NCBI GenBank assembly: GCA_041987545.1 | Contig: JBHIWH010000005.1 | Coordinates: 1-64,000 of the forward strand | DNA from: JAJRXR01 sp041987545 | GTDB taxonomy: Bacteria; Planctomycetota; Phycisphaerae; Phycisphaerales; UBA1924 | DNA: 64,000 nucleotides | Direction: 5' to 3' | In this document: in pieces, positions 43,966 through 52,350 of the stretch | Layout of the letters: the number at the start of each line of letters is the position of its first letter | Numbering within the stretch: the stretch's first letter is position 1 | The notes under the pieces: model-generated | The model's input: the letters and a program-made list of their open reading frames with translations, nothing else | What the model was told of the DNA's origin: nothing | The model's database searches: none | Translations under genes and position numbers: made by a program

Positions 43966-44928
43966 ATGACTCTCACCATGCTCGTCCTGGGTAGCTTCCT
44001 GACCGCCGGCGCGGCCGAGGAGGTCGCCGGCGAGGCGACCCAGCCCACACGCGAGCTCATCGGGTACTGCGATTCTGAGGGCTTCGTCAACGGCGTGCAG
44101 ATGCGCGGGGGGGGCATGCTGGGGAGCGGGTGGGACGGGGGTGGCCAGAACGCCACCACGATCTACTTCCACTTCGAGAACGCGACCAGCGACCTGGGCG
44201 AGATGCAGAGGACCGCGTGCAAGCTGGCGCTGGTGACCTGGACGAGCTACGTGCAGATCCACTTCGTCGAGGTGGCGGCGCCGAACTTCAACCGCTCGAT
44301 CGACTTCCGGTTCACGACCGGGAACCACTGCTCGATCGAGAGCGGGGAGTGCGGGGACGCCGATTGCCCGTTCGACGGGATGGGGGGGACGATCGCGCAC
44401 GCCGGCTTCCCGCCCGGCACGAGCTCGGTGTGCGTCGACCCGATGCCGGAGACCTGGGCGGGGAACGTGCACTTCGATGACGACGACCTCTTCGAGTTCA
44501 ACGACGCCGGGCCCGGGTACAGCCTGTGGCTGGTCGCGACGCACGAGATCGGGCACGCGCTCGGGCTGACGCACGACCTGGGCCCGGGCGGGCCGCACAT
44601 CATGCGCCCGACAATCTCGACCAGCGACGGGATGCAGACGCCTTCGCAGTCGGACATCCAGCACCTGATGTCGGGGTACGCCGGGGGCGTGGGGAGTATC
44701 AGGACGCTCGAGGACACGGGGATCTGGGTCGACAGCGCCTGGGGCGGGCCCGAGGGCGGGGTCCCGGAGTTCCCGTTCGACACCGTCGGCGAGGGGGTCA
44801 ACGGCATCCCGCCGTTCACCGAGCCAATGACGATCCACGTCGTCGGCGGCTCCTACCCGGGCCCGGTGACGATCGGAAGGCACTGCGTGATCACTGCCGA
44901 GGGCGGTGTCGCGACGATCGGTCAGTAG
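43966..44928 (+). CDS. Exported matrixin-type (M10) zinc metalloprotease
   Basis: A 320-residue protein with a weak signal segment ('TMLVLGSFLTAGAAEE') after an ATG preceded by GGGAGA. The zinc site is complete, 'HEIGHALGLTH' at 193-203 with catalytic Glu194, and a Met-turn 'HIMRP' follows (Met213), typical of metzincins. The N-terminal 'GWDGGGQNATTIYFHFEN' is the usual beta start of matrixin domains. A C-terminal domain (about 240-320, 'VHVVGGSYPGPVTIGRHCVI') looks like a pectin-lyase-type rung. No pro-domain cysteine switch is recognised. It is followed after 18 bases by a paralogue with a broken active site, and then by a small dockerin protein. Confidence 0.85.
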   Translation: MTLTMLVLGSFLTAGAAEEVAGEATQPTRELIGYCDSEGFVNGVQMRGGGMLGSGWDGGGQNATTIYFHFENATSDLGEMQRTACKLALVTWTSYVQIHFVEVAAPNFNRSIDFRFTTGNHCSIESGECGDADCPFDGMGGTIAHAGFPPGTSSVCVDPMPETWAGNVHFDDDDLFEFNDAGPGYSLWLVATHEIGHALGLTHDLGPGGPHIMRPTISTSDGMQTPSQSDIQHLMSGYAGGVGSIRTLEDTGIWVDSAWGGPEGGVPEFPFDTVGEGVNGIPPFTEPMTIHVVGGSYPGPVTIGRHCVITAEGGVATIGQ

Positions 44929-44946
44929 CGAGAGGGAAGCGGAAAG

Positions 44947-45885
44947 GTGATCACGATCTCGCTCATCTCTGCGTTGCTCTCTACGGGAGCGGTCGGCGTT
45001 CGGGCATCGTCGCCGACGCCCGCCTGCCCCGAGGCGATCCGGGGCTCGCACAGCCCGGGGCGCGGCGCCGGGATGAACGGCGATGGCTGGGACGGGCCCG
45101 GGCAGAACGCCACGACGATCTACTTCCACATGGACCACGTCCCGTCCTTCTTCGGCCCGGCGGGGCGCTGGGCGCTTATCGACGCGCTCGCGGTCTGGGC
45201 CGAGGTGGTCCAGATCCACTTCGTCGAGCTCGCGGTCACCGATCACGACCGCTCGATCGACTTCCTTTGGGTGGCGGGCGACCACTGCCCGGTCGAGGTC
45301 GGCGAGTGCGGCCACTTCCAGTGCGCGTTCAACGGGCCGGGCTTCGGCTCGATCGCCCACGCCTTCCCGCCCCCGGGCGTCGAGGCGTTCTGCGCTGGAG
45401 TATCCATCGAGGACCGAGCCGGAAACGTGCACTTCGATGTTCAGGAGCCCTACGCCACCTCCCCCGCCGGCGACACGTACCACGTCCTGCTCGTCGCGGC
45501 TCACATGGTCGGGCACGCCCTGGGCCTCCAGGAAGACAACTCCCCGGGCAACCAGAACGTCATGGGTCCGATCGAGCTGGGCGAGGGCTTCACCGGGCTC
45601 GGGTCGTCAGACGTCGCCGAGATCCGGGCCGGGTACGCCTCGGGGTCCGGCAGCGTCACGACGCTCGAAGACACCGGCGTGTGGGTGAACAGTTCCTGGG
45701 AGGGACCCGAGCTGGGCATGCCCGGGTCCCCGTTCGACACGCTCGCCGAGGGTATCCAGGGGGTCCCGCCTCACGGCGGCGGCGTGACCGTTCATGTGCT
45801 CGTCGGGCTGTACCCCGAGAGCATCACCATCTCGAAGGCGTGCATCATCACGTCGGAGTTTGGTCCGGCGATCATCGGAGAGTGA
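44947..45885 (+). CDS. Matrixin-like pseudoprotease, paralogue of the upstream protease
   Basis: A 312-residue exported protein aligning along its whole length with the preceding protease, including 'GWDGPGQNATTIYFH', 'VQIHFVELAV', 'DRSIDFLW' and the C-terminal 'VHVLVGLYPESITISKACII'. The zinc site reads 'HMVGHALGLQE' (186-196): the catalytic Glu is Met187 and the third ligand His is Glu196, so hydrolysis by the normal mechanism is not expected. The fold and frame are otherwise intact, arguing for a retained non-catalytic role such as binding, inhibition or regulation. GTG start after GAGGGAAGCGGAAAG. Confidence 0.82.
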   Translation: MITISLISALLSTGAVGVRASSPTPACPEAIRGSHSPGRGAGMNGDGWDGPGQNATTIYFHMDHVPSFFGPAGRWALIDALAVWAEVVQIHFVELAVTDHDRSIDFLWVAGDHCPVEVGECGHFQCAFNGPGFGSIAHAFPPPGVEAFCAGVSIEDRAGNVHFDVQEPYATSPAGDTYHVLLVAAHMVGHALGLQEDNSPGNQNVMGPIELGEGFTGLGSSDVAEIRAGYASGSGSVTTLEDTGVWVNSSWEGPELGMPGSPFDTLAEGIQGVPPHGGGVTVHVLVGLYPESITISKACIITSEFGPAIIGE

Positions 45886-45899
45886 CAGGAGCAACAGCC

Positions 45900-46307
45900 A
45901 TGACACGCGTCCGTACACTTGCTATCGCAATCGCCGCCGCCCTGGCGGGCTCGGTCCAGGCGCAGCCCTTTGCCATCGACCGGTACACCATCGACTGCGG
46001 AGGCGGCGCCTCGGCCGGCGGCTCGTTCGAGCTCGTCGGGACGATCGGCCAGCACGACGCCGGCGGGGTCTCCTCGGCCGGCGGCTACGAGGTCGCCGGC
46101 GGGTTCTGGCTCGGGGGCGCGGCCGGCGGGTGCAACCAGGCCGACCTGGCCGCGCCGCTCGGCACGCTGGACTTCTCCGACGTGCTCGCGTTTCTGACCG
46201 CGTTCGGCGCGATGCAGGCGACGGCCGACCTGGCCGAGCCGTTCGGCGTCTTTGATTTCTCCGATGTGCTCTCGTTCTTGACCGCGTTCGGCGCGGGTTG
46301 CCCCTGA
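45900..46307 (+). CDS. Small exported protein with dockerin-like repeats
   Basis: A 135-residue protein: signal peptide 'LAIAIAAALAGSVQAQ', then a short domain 'FAIDRYTIDCGGGASAGGSFELVGTIGQ...GGYEVAGGFWLGG' that is frequent in planctomycete exported proteins, then two dockerin-like repeats ending in GCP. It begins 15 bases after the pseudoprotease stop and appears to be the third gene of a protease/pseudoprotease/dockerin operon. It may act as an adaptor that places the two proteases on the surface; that is inference from order only. Confidence 0.78.
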   Translation: MTRVRTLAIAIAAALAGSVQAQPFAIDRYTIDCGGGASAGGSFELVGTIGQHDAGGVSSAGGYEVAGGFWLGGAAGGCNQADLAAPLGTLDFSDVLAFLTAFGAMQATADLAEPFGVFDFSDVLSFLTAFGAGCP

Positions 46308-46577
46308 GCAATCTCGGGTACGCGCCAGACAACCGCTGCGACTGCATCACGAGGCGCGCTGGGGAGCATCGGCCCCCACCGAATCGGCGCCGCCGCTCCC
46401 TCGAGTCGGCGGGCCGCGGAATGAGCGCACGATTCTGAAATCCCCGGGCCGATCGGCGTGCGATACTCCTGACCGACGTCGCTCACGCTCACCGACCCCC
46501 GCGGCTCGCCGCGAACGCATGCGGCCGGGGCGCCTCGGGAGTCGGCGGGCCGCGATTCGGCCCGGGAAGGGGGCTTC

Positions 46578-47996
46578 TTGGTGGTTTTTGCGAGGTCATT
46601 GGGTCGAGTGCTGTTGCTCCTGGCAGGCCTCGTTGGACTTGGGTTCACGACGGCCGCGCAGCCGGGGGGCGCCGCCGCCGGGCCAGAGTTCCCCGCGGGG
46701 CGCTGGGCCGGGAGCGCCAAGGCGGAGGGTGAGTCGACCCAGATCGTGCTAAGTCTCGATGCGGACGGGCAGGGCATTCGGGCCGTGCTGGATCTGCCGA
46801 TGATGGGGGTCGAGGGCTGGCCCGCCAGTTCCGTGGATCTGACCGAGTCGGGCGCCTGGCGGGTCGTGATCCCCTCCGACTCGGGTCCGCAGCCGATGAT
46901 CTTGTCGCGGGATGGGGCTGGCCTCGCGGGGACCTGGCGGATGCCGGGCTGGGAGCAGGACGCGACGGTCCGTCTTGATCGGATTGGACCGGCGCCGGAC
47001 AAGGGTTACCGCGAGGAGGCGGTGCGATTCCGCAGCGGGGGTCTGGAGTTGGAGGGCACGGCGAGGGTGCCCGCCGGGCCCGGCCCGTTCCCCTCGGTCG
47101 TTTTCGTCCACGGCAGCGGCGCCCTGTCCAGAGCGGCCTACCGGCACGAGGCGGCGATGCTGGCGCGACTCGGGGTCGCTTCCCTCGCCTTTGACAAACG
47201 CGGTGTGGGCGCTTCGGGGGGTGACTTCCGGACGGCGGGCTTTGTCGATCTGGCCGCCGACGCGCGCGCCGCCGTCGCGGCGCTCGCCTCGGTCGAGGGC
47301 GTCGATCCGGACCGGATCGGGTTTGTCGGGACGAGCCAGGGCGGGTGGATCGCCCCGCTCGCCGCAGCCGGCGGCGACGTGACGTTCCTTATCGTGGTCT
47401 CCGGCCCCGTGGTGTCGCCCGCTCAAGAGGACAAGTGGGATGTCGTTCGGAGGCTCCGCCAGGCCGGTTTCGATGCCGAGGCGGAGGCCGAGGCGATGCA
47501 CGTGATGCGAGAGTGGGATCACGGGATCCGGACCGGGGATTGGAGCCGGTTTATCGACGCGAGGGAGAAGGCCCGATCCGCCCAGTGGTTTCGGGCCTCC
47601 CTGATGCACACCGGCGCAACCTTCACGGCAGATATCTCCGAGGAGTACGCCCGGTGGTACCGCGGGTTCATCGACCACGACCCGCTCCCGGTGCTCCGCC
47701 GGCTCGACATCCCGATGTTGTTCCTGTACGCCCGCGAGGACGAGCACATCGATGCGATGGAGAGCTACTCGATCTTGAAGCGCGAGATCATCGCGGCCGG
47801 CCGGGATGTGTCGGCGGTCGTCTTCGAGGGGTATGACCATTCACTTCGGCGGCTCGGCGCCGACGGAACCCGGCTTCGATGGCCCGAGAGGCCCGAGGGC
47901 TTTGCGCACGGCATGGCGAGCTTCATCCATCGCGCGGGGGAACGCTCCGGGGCGCGCCGGCCCTTCGAGTGGCCCCGGCCGGAGCACTCGCCCTAG
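46578..47996 (+). CDS. Exported alpha/beta hydrolase
   Basis: A 472-residue hydrolase with a signal segment ('VLLLLAGLVGLGFTTAAQP'). A beta-rich N-terminal domain (about 38-140) precedes the hydrolase domain: oxyanion region 'VVFVHGSGAL', nucleophile elbow 'GTSQGG' with Ser253, acid 'LYAREDEHID' and base 'GYDHSLRR'. This architecture matches extracellular esterase/peptidase-like hydrolases of the dienelactone/prolyl-oligopeptidase-like type, with no clue to the substrate. The GTG at 46578 has GGGAAGGGGG upstream. Preceding 270 bases hold no gene; TCGGCGGGCCGCG occurs twice there. Confidence 0.82.
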   Translation: MVVFARSLGRVLLLLAGLVGLGFTTAAQPGGAAAGPEFPAGRWAGSAKAEGESTQIVLSLDADGQGIRAVLDLPMMGVEGWPASSVDLTESGAWRVVIPSDSGPQPMILSRDGAGLAGTWRMPGWEQDATVRLDRIGPAPDKGYREEAVRFRSGGLELEGTARVPAGPGPFPSVVFVHGSGALSRAAYRHEAAMLARLGVASLAFDKRGVGASGGDFRTAGFVDLAADARAAVAALASVEGVDPDRIGFVGTSQGGWIAPLAAAGGDVTFLIVVSGPVVSPAQEDKWDVVRRLRQAGFDAEAEAEAMHVMREWDHGIRTGDWSRFIDAREKARSAQWFRASLMHTGATFTADISEEYARWYRGFIDHDPLPVLRRLDIPMLFLYAREDEHIDAMESYSILKREIIAAGRDVSAVVFEGYDHSLRRLGADGTRLRWPERPEGFAHGMASFIHRAGERSGARRPFEWPRPEHSP

Positions 47997-48319
47997 CGCG
48001 TGCGTCGGCGACCGGGACGGTCGTCGGCGATCCGGCTGGTGTCTCATGCGCAAAGAGCGCGCACGTTGATGAAACCGCGTCCTCCCGCCCGCCGTCGTGG
48101 ATCGACTCGTCGGCACGAGCGTGGATCGCCGGCCTGCTCTGCCCAGACCGATCGATCCGGGCGCCGAGCGGCCTGCAGCGGAAGTGGTGCGCCCGAGCGC
48201 ACGCGCGGCAACATCCGATGCTCGCGGTCCATACATGCCGCAATGTGATTCTCCTCTGTCGCCTCCGCGACCGGCCGCGGCGGCTGAACTCTGGAGTCTC
48301 CGCACCGGAGGTTTGGAAG
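47997..48319. other. Gene-free stretch
   Basis: No gene, RNA or clear repeat is seen. A frame entering the next gene exists from 47879 but is without family features before its signal peptide. Confidence 0.5.
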
Positions 48320-49882
48320 ATGGCATGCTCCATGATCACTCGCAGGCTCCCCCCACTTCTCTTGGCGTTCGCCGCGAGCGGAGTGGCCGTGGCCCCCGCC
48401 GCCGCTCAGTACGCCCAGGACGGGGTCGTCGAGCTGTGGACCATCGAGGGTGAGGCCCCCGGAGACGAGTTTGGGTTCACGTGCGAAGCCATCGGGGACA
48501 TCAACGGCGACGGGATCTCCGAGATCGCGACCGGCGCCAACCGGCACATGGGCACGCTCGGCAAGAGCTACATCTTCGACGGCGCCACGGGATCGCCCAT
48601 CCGGTCGCACGAGGGTGAGTCGATCAATGGCGGGGCCGGTGTCCGCCAGAAGGCCGGCGGCGATGTCGATGGCGACGGCGTCCCGGACTACCTGGTCTCC
48701 GAGGCCGGATTCGCGTGCTGCTACTCGGATCAGAGCATCGGGACGGCCGCGAACACGGTCAGGGGTTTCATCAACGTGTACTCCGGGGCCACGGGCGATC
48801 GCATCCATCGACTCCCGGGCGAGCACGAGGGCGACCGATTCGGGTTTGACTCGACCGGCATCGGTGACCTCGACGGGGATGGGTTCGGTGAGTTCGTGGT
48901 CGGGGCGCCGGGGTTCGACTCCGAGGGCTCCCAGAACAACGGGCGGGTCTACGTGCTCTCCGGCGCTGATGGATCGGTCGTGCGGACGCACGACGGCGTG
49001 GCGACGCTCGACCGCCTCGGGATGGGGATCGGCCGCATCCCGGATCTCAACGGCGACGGCGCGGACGAGTACATCGCGGGGGCGCCGGGTGGCGGGCCGG
49101 GACAGGACGGCCAGGCGTTCTTGTACTCGGGCGCCGACGGGATGCTGCTTCACGTGTTCGACGTGAGCGAGTACCCCTATTCTCTGAGTGCCAAGGAGTT
49201 CGGCCGCTTCTTTCTCTCGTCGCCGGGTGATCTGACGGGCGACGGCGTCGCCGACATCTATGTGGCCGACATGTTCGACGCCACCTTCGGGAACATCACG
49301 GGGCGCGCCTATCTGTTCAGCGGGGCGGACTACTCGCTCCTCTACACGCTCGTGGGCCATGTCTCGCAGGGCTGGTTCGCCGTGGGCCGAGGCATGCCGG
49401 ACACCGACGGGGACGGGCGCGACGATCTCCTGATCTCCACGCTCGGTTCCCGGGAGGGCGAGATCCGGAACGGGGGCCGAGTCGAGGTGTACTCCGGCGG
49501 CTCCGGGATCCAGCTCCGCAGGATCTCGAGCGTCCGGCGTAACGGCGCCGGGCAGACCATCGGCGAGTTCTTCGGCTACGACGTCTGCTCACCGGGCGAC
49601 GTTGATGGCGACGGGGTCCCGGAGATCTTCGCCACCGCGCCTTTCCGAGTGAACGGGCCAGACCGCGGCCACGGCTACCTCATCAAGGGGCGGGATCACT
49701 CCGAACACTGCCCCGCGGACCTGGCCGCCCCCGCCGGGTCTCTGGACTTCCTCGACATCCTGGAGTTCCTGACGTACTTCGTCGGCAACGACTCGTGGGC
49801 GGACTTCGGTCTCCCGCGTGGGCAGTTCGATTTCTCCGACGCGGTCGAGTTCCTGACTCAGTTCGTGGCCGGGTGCCCATGA
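48320..49882 (+). CDS. Exported FG-GAP beta-propeller protein with dockerin-like tail
   Basis: A 520-residue protein. The ATG at 48320 follows GGAGG at eight bases; the signal peptide is 'PLLLAFAASGVAVAPAAAQ'. About seven FG-GAP repeats carry Asp-rich Ca loops: 'GDINGDGISEIATGA', 'GDVDGDGVPDYLVS', 'GDLDGDGFGEFVVGAP', 'PDLNGDGADEYIAGAP', 'GDLTGDGVADIYVAD', 'PDTDGDGRDDLLIS', 'GDVDGDGVPEIFATAP'. The tail is a more divergent dockerin pair ('ADLAAPAGSLDFLDILEFL', 'ADFGLPRGQFDFSDAVEFL') ending in GCP. It resembles 55554-57026 in layout. A role in matrix or carbohydrate binding is possible. Confidence 0.82.
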   Translation: MACSMITRRLPPLLLAFAASGVAVAPAAAQYAQDGVVELWTIEGEAPGDEFGFTCEAIGDINGDGISEIATGANRHMGTLGKSYIFDGATGSPIRSHEGESINGGAGVRQKAGGDVDGDGVPDYLVSEAGFACCYSDQSIGTAANTVRGFINVYSGATGDRIHRLPGEHEGDRFGFDSTGIGDLDGDGFGEFVVGAPGFDSEGSQNNGRVYVLSGADGSVVRTHDGVATLDRLGMGIGRIPDLNGDGADEYIAGAPGGGPGQDGQAFLYSGADGMLLHVFDVSEYPYSLSAKEFGRFFLSSPGDLTGDGVADIYVADMFDATFGNITGRAYLFSGADYSLLYTLVGHVSQGWFAVGRGMPDTDGDGRDDLLISTLGSREGEIRNGGRVEVYSGGSGIQLRRISSVRRNGAGQTIGEFFGYDVCSPGDVDGDGVPEIFATAPFRVNGPDRGHGYLIKGRDHSEHCPADLAAPAGSLDFLDILEFLTYFVGNDSWADFGLPRGQFDFSDAVEFLTQFVAGCP

Positions 49883-49967
49883 GTCGGGGCGTGGCGTTGA
49901 CCTCCCCTCACACGTGCGCCCCGGCGCTCGTGCTCACCGGCCCCGCCGTGTGCGCCCGCGTGCGCGG

Positions 49968-50003
49968 CGGGGCCGCCGATCGATCCATCGGCGGGAGGCC
50001 CCG
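49968..50003. terminator. GC-rich hairpin between the FG-GAP and S41-like genes
   Basis: An 8-bp perfect stem (CCGCCGAT 49973-49980 with ATCGGCGG 49987-49994) extended by CGGGG/CCCCG beyond a small bulge. No T run follows. It could end the upstream transcript or sit in the leader of the gene at 50070. Confidence 0.4.
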
Positions 50004-50069
50004 GCACCTCGTACGCCCGAGAGGCCGGCACGGACCAGCTGCGGGGCGCCCCGCCCCGGGGAGACGAGG

Positions 50070-51440
50070 ATGCTGATTCGAACTGTCGTGCTGCTCACTG
50101 CCATGCTGGCCTCCGGTCCTGCCTGCTCGCAGCCGACCTGGGGGCTGGATACGAGATTGCCGACCGCCGCCGATTGGCGGGCCGACATCCGGCGCATGCA
50201 CCGGATGATCACCGAGAATCACCCGGCGCCTCACCATTCGGCGGATCGGGCCGCGGTCCGTCGGGAGTTCGATGCGCTTGTGTCAAGCGTCAGAGGCCTG
50301 AGCGACCCCGAGATCCTCGTCGGCGCGATGCGCTGTGTCGCGGCGTTCCGTGATGTCCACACGGTGCTGTTGTACTCAAGCATGTCGCTGCGGGGACTTC
50401 CCATCAAGTTCGAGAGCTTCAGCGATGGCATGATCGCTGTGTTCGCCGACGCCGGACACGCCCGTGCGCTCGGGGGGACGCTCGTCGAGATCAACGGTGT
50501 CCCGGTTGACACGGTCGTCGAACGCCTCGCAGAGCTGATGCCCGAGGAGTCTCCTGGGACCGCGAGGCGTCAGATCGCGCAGTTCCTGAGCACCCCCTAC
50601 ATCTTGGCGGGCATCGGCGTCGTCGATGACCTCCACGCCGGGACGTGCGACTATCGAATCGCCGAGGGCGGCACGACGCGGGTCGTGTCCTACCCCCTGT
50701 CGGAGCCCATCCGGGCGGGGCTCGAGTACCAGGAGGTGTCGGCGGCGGACGGGCCGTTCGAGCCCCAGACCGAAGCGCCGGGCCGGAACTGGTTCGCGTA
50801 CGACCCGGATGGTGGGGCCGTGTACCTTCACTACGCGCAGTGTGGCGACACCGGGGAGGACGAGCCCCACTCGGAGTTCATCGGGCGGTTCTTTGCTCTG
50901 CTCGATCGCGAGCTGCCGCGCAGGCTGATCGTGGACATCCGGGCGAACGGCGGCGGGCTGTCCGAGTTCAACCGCCCATTGATCGATGGCTTGCGGGAGC
51001 GCGACATCGGGCGGGAGTTCGGACGCCTGTTCGTGCTCGTTGGCCCCGGGACGGGTTCCGCCGCGGTGCAGCTGACGTTCGCGCTAGAGCACTGCACATC
51101 GGCGGTCTTCGTGGGCGAAGCAACGGGTCAGGGCACGAAGTTCTATTCCGACCCGCAGACGGTCCAACTCCCGCGGACGGGGCTTCGGCTGTTCATCCCT
51201 CAGACGTACTGGCAGCTCGGGGACGACTCGGATTCGCGCCGCGCGCTCTCCCCAGACATCCAAGCGCAGCGCTCGTTCGCCGGGCTCGTCGCCGGCCATG
51301 ACGAAGCGATCACCGCGGCGCTCGAGTTCCGGGCGGAGGAGAACGCCGCGATCCGCGGCCGCGTGCACGAGCGATCCGCCGGGCCATGCAACGCAAGGTA
51401 CGCCGGGACCGTGCCCCCGGACGCCCGGTCGACCCCCTGA
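50070..51440 (+). CDS. Exported S41-family peptidase-like protein
   Basis: A 456-residue protein. The ATG at 50070 is preceded by GGGGAGACGAGG; the signal segment is 'VVLLTAMLASGPACSQ'. The C-terminal half has S41 (C-terminal-processing-protease) features: 'RLIVDIRANGGGLSEFN', 'VLVGPGTGSAAVQLTFAL' with the likely nucleophile Ser, and 'AVFVGEATGQGTKFY'. The middle holds a PDZ-like stretch ('GTLVEINGVPVDTVVERL'). The general-base Lys is not obvious, so activity is unproven. It converges on the LytTR gene, 42 bases apart. Confidence 0.75.
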   Translation: MLIRTVVLLTAMLASGPACSQPTWGLDTRLPTAADWRADIRRMHRMITENHPAPHHSADRAAVRREFDALVSSVRGLSDPEILVGAMRCVAAFRDVHTVLLYSSMSLRGLPIKFESFSDGMIAVFADAGHARALGGTLVEINGVPVDTVVERLAELMPEESPGTARRQIAQFLSTPYILAGIGVVDDLHAGTCDYRIAEGGTTRVVSYPLSEPIRAGLEYQEVSAADGPFEPQTEAPGRNWFAYDPDGGAVYLHYAQCGDTGEDEPHSEFIGRFFALLDRELPRRLIVDIRANGGGLSEFNRPLIDGLRERDIGREFGRLFVLVGPGTGSAAVQLTFALEHCTSAVFVGEATGQGTKFYSDPQTVQLPRTGLRLFIPQTYWQLGDDSDSRRALSPDIQAQRSFAGLVAGHDEAITAALEFRAEENAAIRGRVHERSAGPCNARYAGTVPPDARSTP

Positions 51441-51482
51441 GGGAAGCCCGAGTGGCCGCGAGAGCGCCGCCGGTCGCGGGAG

Positions 51483-52220
51483 CTATGGGCCTCGGAGGCC
51501 GAGCCTCGCGAACAGCGGCTCCCTGTAGCTCCGGCTCGCACGCACTTCCGCGCCGTCCGCGAGCGTCAGGAGGGCGTCGCCGTATCGAAGGCTGGACACG
51601 GCCGTCACCTTGGAGACATTGACCAACGCCGAGCGATGCACGCGCAGGAACCCGCGCTCCCGGAGTTCCTGGGCGAAGGACGTGATCGAGCGCCGCACCG
51701 TGATGGCGGAATCTGGCACGTGGACCCGCGAGTAGTACCGGGCTGCCTCGATCCAGGTCACGTCTCCCACCTTCACGATCATGTGCTGGCCGAAGGAGCG
51801 GAGCACCAGGGCAGGGCTTGCCGGACGCTCACCATCTCGCTCGAGGCGCATCCGGCCGCGGGTGATGGCCTCCTGGACGCGGCGCGTGGACGCGTTGCGG
51901 AGCAGAAAATCACTGGCGCCCCAATCGAACGCCGTGGCGGCGACGCTCGGCTCTCGCGCGACGAAGACGACCGGTGTATTGCTGTTTGCCACGAGCTCAC
52001 TCGCCAAACGCAGGCAATCATCGCGAGGGCTCGACACTTCCAAGAAGAGAAGGTCGATCCCCTCCGGGCCCTGCCGTCCGGCGATCTCCTCCAGCGTGTC
52101 CGTCACGGCGACCACGCGTGCGGCCAGGTCCGTCTCGATGCTCCTGGCCAGCGACGCCCTGCCCGCGCGGTCTTGAGCGACAATGGCGATCCTCATTCTC
52201 GCGGGAGGGTCGCCCGTCAT
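51483..52220 (-). CDS. LytTR-type response regulator with degenerate receiver
   Basis: A 245-residue regulator. The C-terminal half is a LytTR DNA-binding domain ('DVTWIEAARYYSRVHV', 'FLRVHRSALVNVSKV', 'ALLTLADGAEVRASRSYREPL'). The N-terminal half has the receiver fold, but key residues differ: Glu61 stands where the phosphorylated Asp should be ('LLFLEVSSP'), and the conserved Thr and Lys positions read Ala88 and Arg108. It is therefore unlikely to be switched by a histidine kinase; Glu may mimic the phosphorylated state. No histidine kinase is nearby. The start may be 52220 or the ATG at 52196; neither has a strong ribosome site. Confidence 0.8.
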   Translation of the reverse strand: MTGDPPARMRIAIVAQDRAGRASLARSIETDLAARVVAVTDTLEEIAGRQGPEGIDLLFLEVSSPRDDCLRLASELVANSNTPVVFVAREPSVAATAFDWGASDFLLRNASTRRVQEAITRGRMRLERDGERPASPALVLRSFGQHMIVKVGDVTWIEAARYYSRVHVPDSAITVRRSITSFAQELRERGFLRVHRSALVNVSKVTAVSSLRYGDALLTLADGAEVRASRSYREPLFARLGLRGP

Positions 52221-52350
52221 GCCCGGGCCCACCCTCGGATCCGACCGCCGACCAAGATCGGCCTGGCGAGGCGCCCCCGGGCCGTGCGCGGCAGGATCCC
52301 GGACCCGCGTGGCCCATCTCCGGAGGGGCAGGGGCCGACGTGGTGGAGAC

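Noticed and set aside
44526..46307. Long plus-strand frame of 593 codons across the protease and pseudoprotease genes
   Set aside because: Only its last part, from the ATG at 45900, is real (the small dockerin protein). The rest is out of frame with two well-supported genes.
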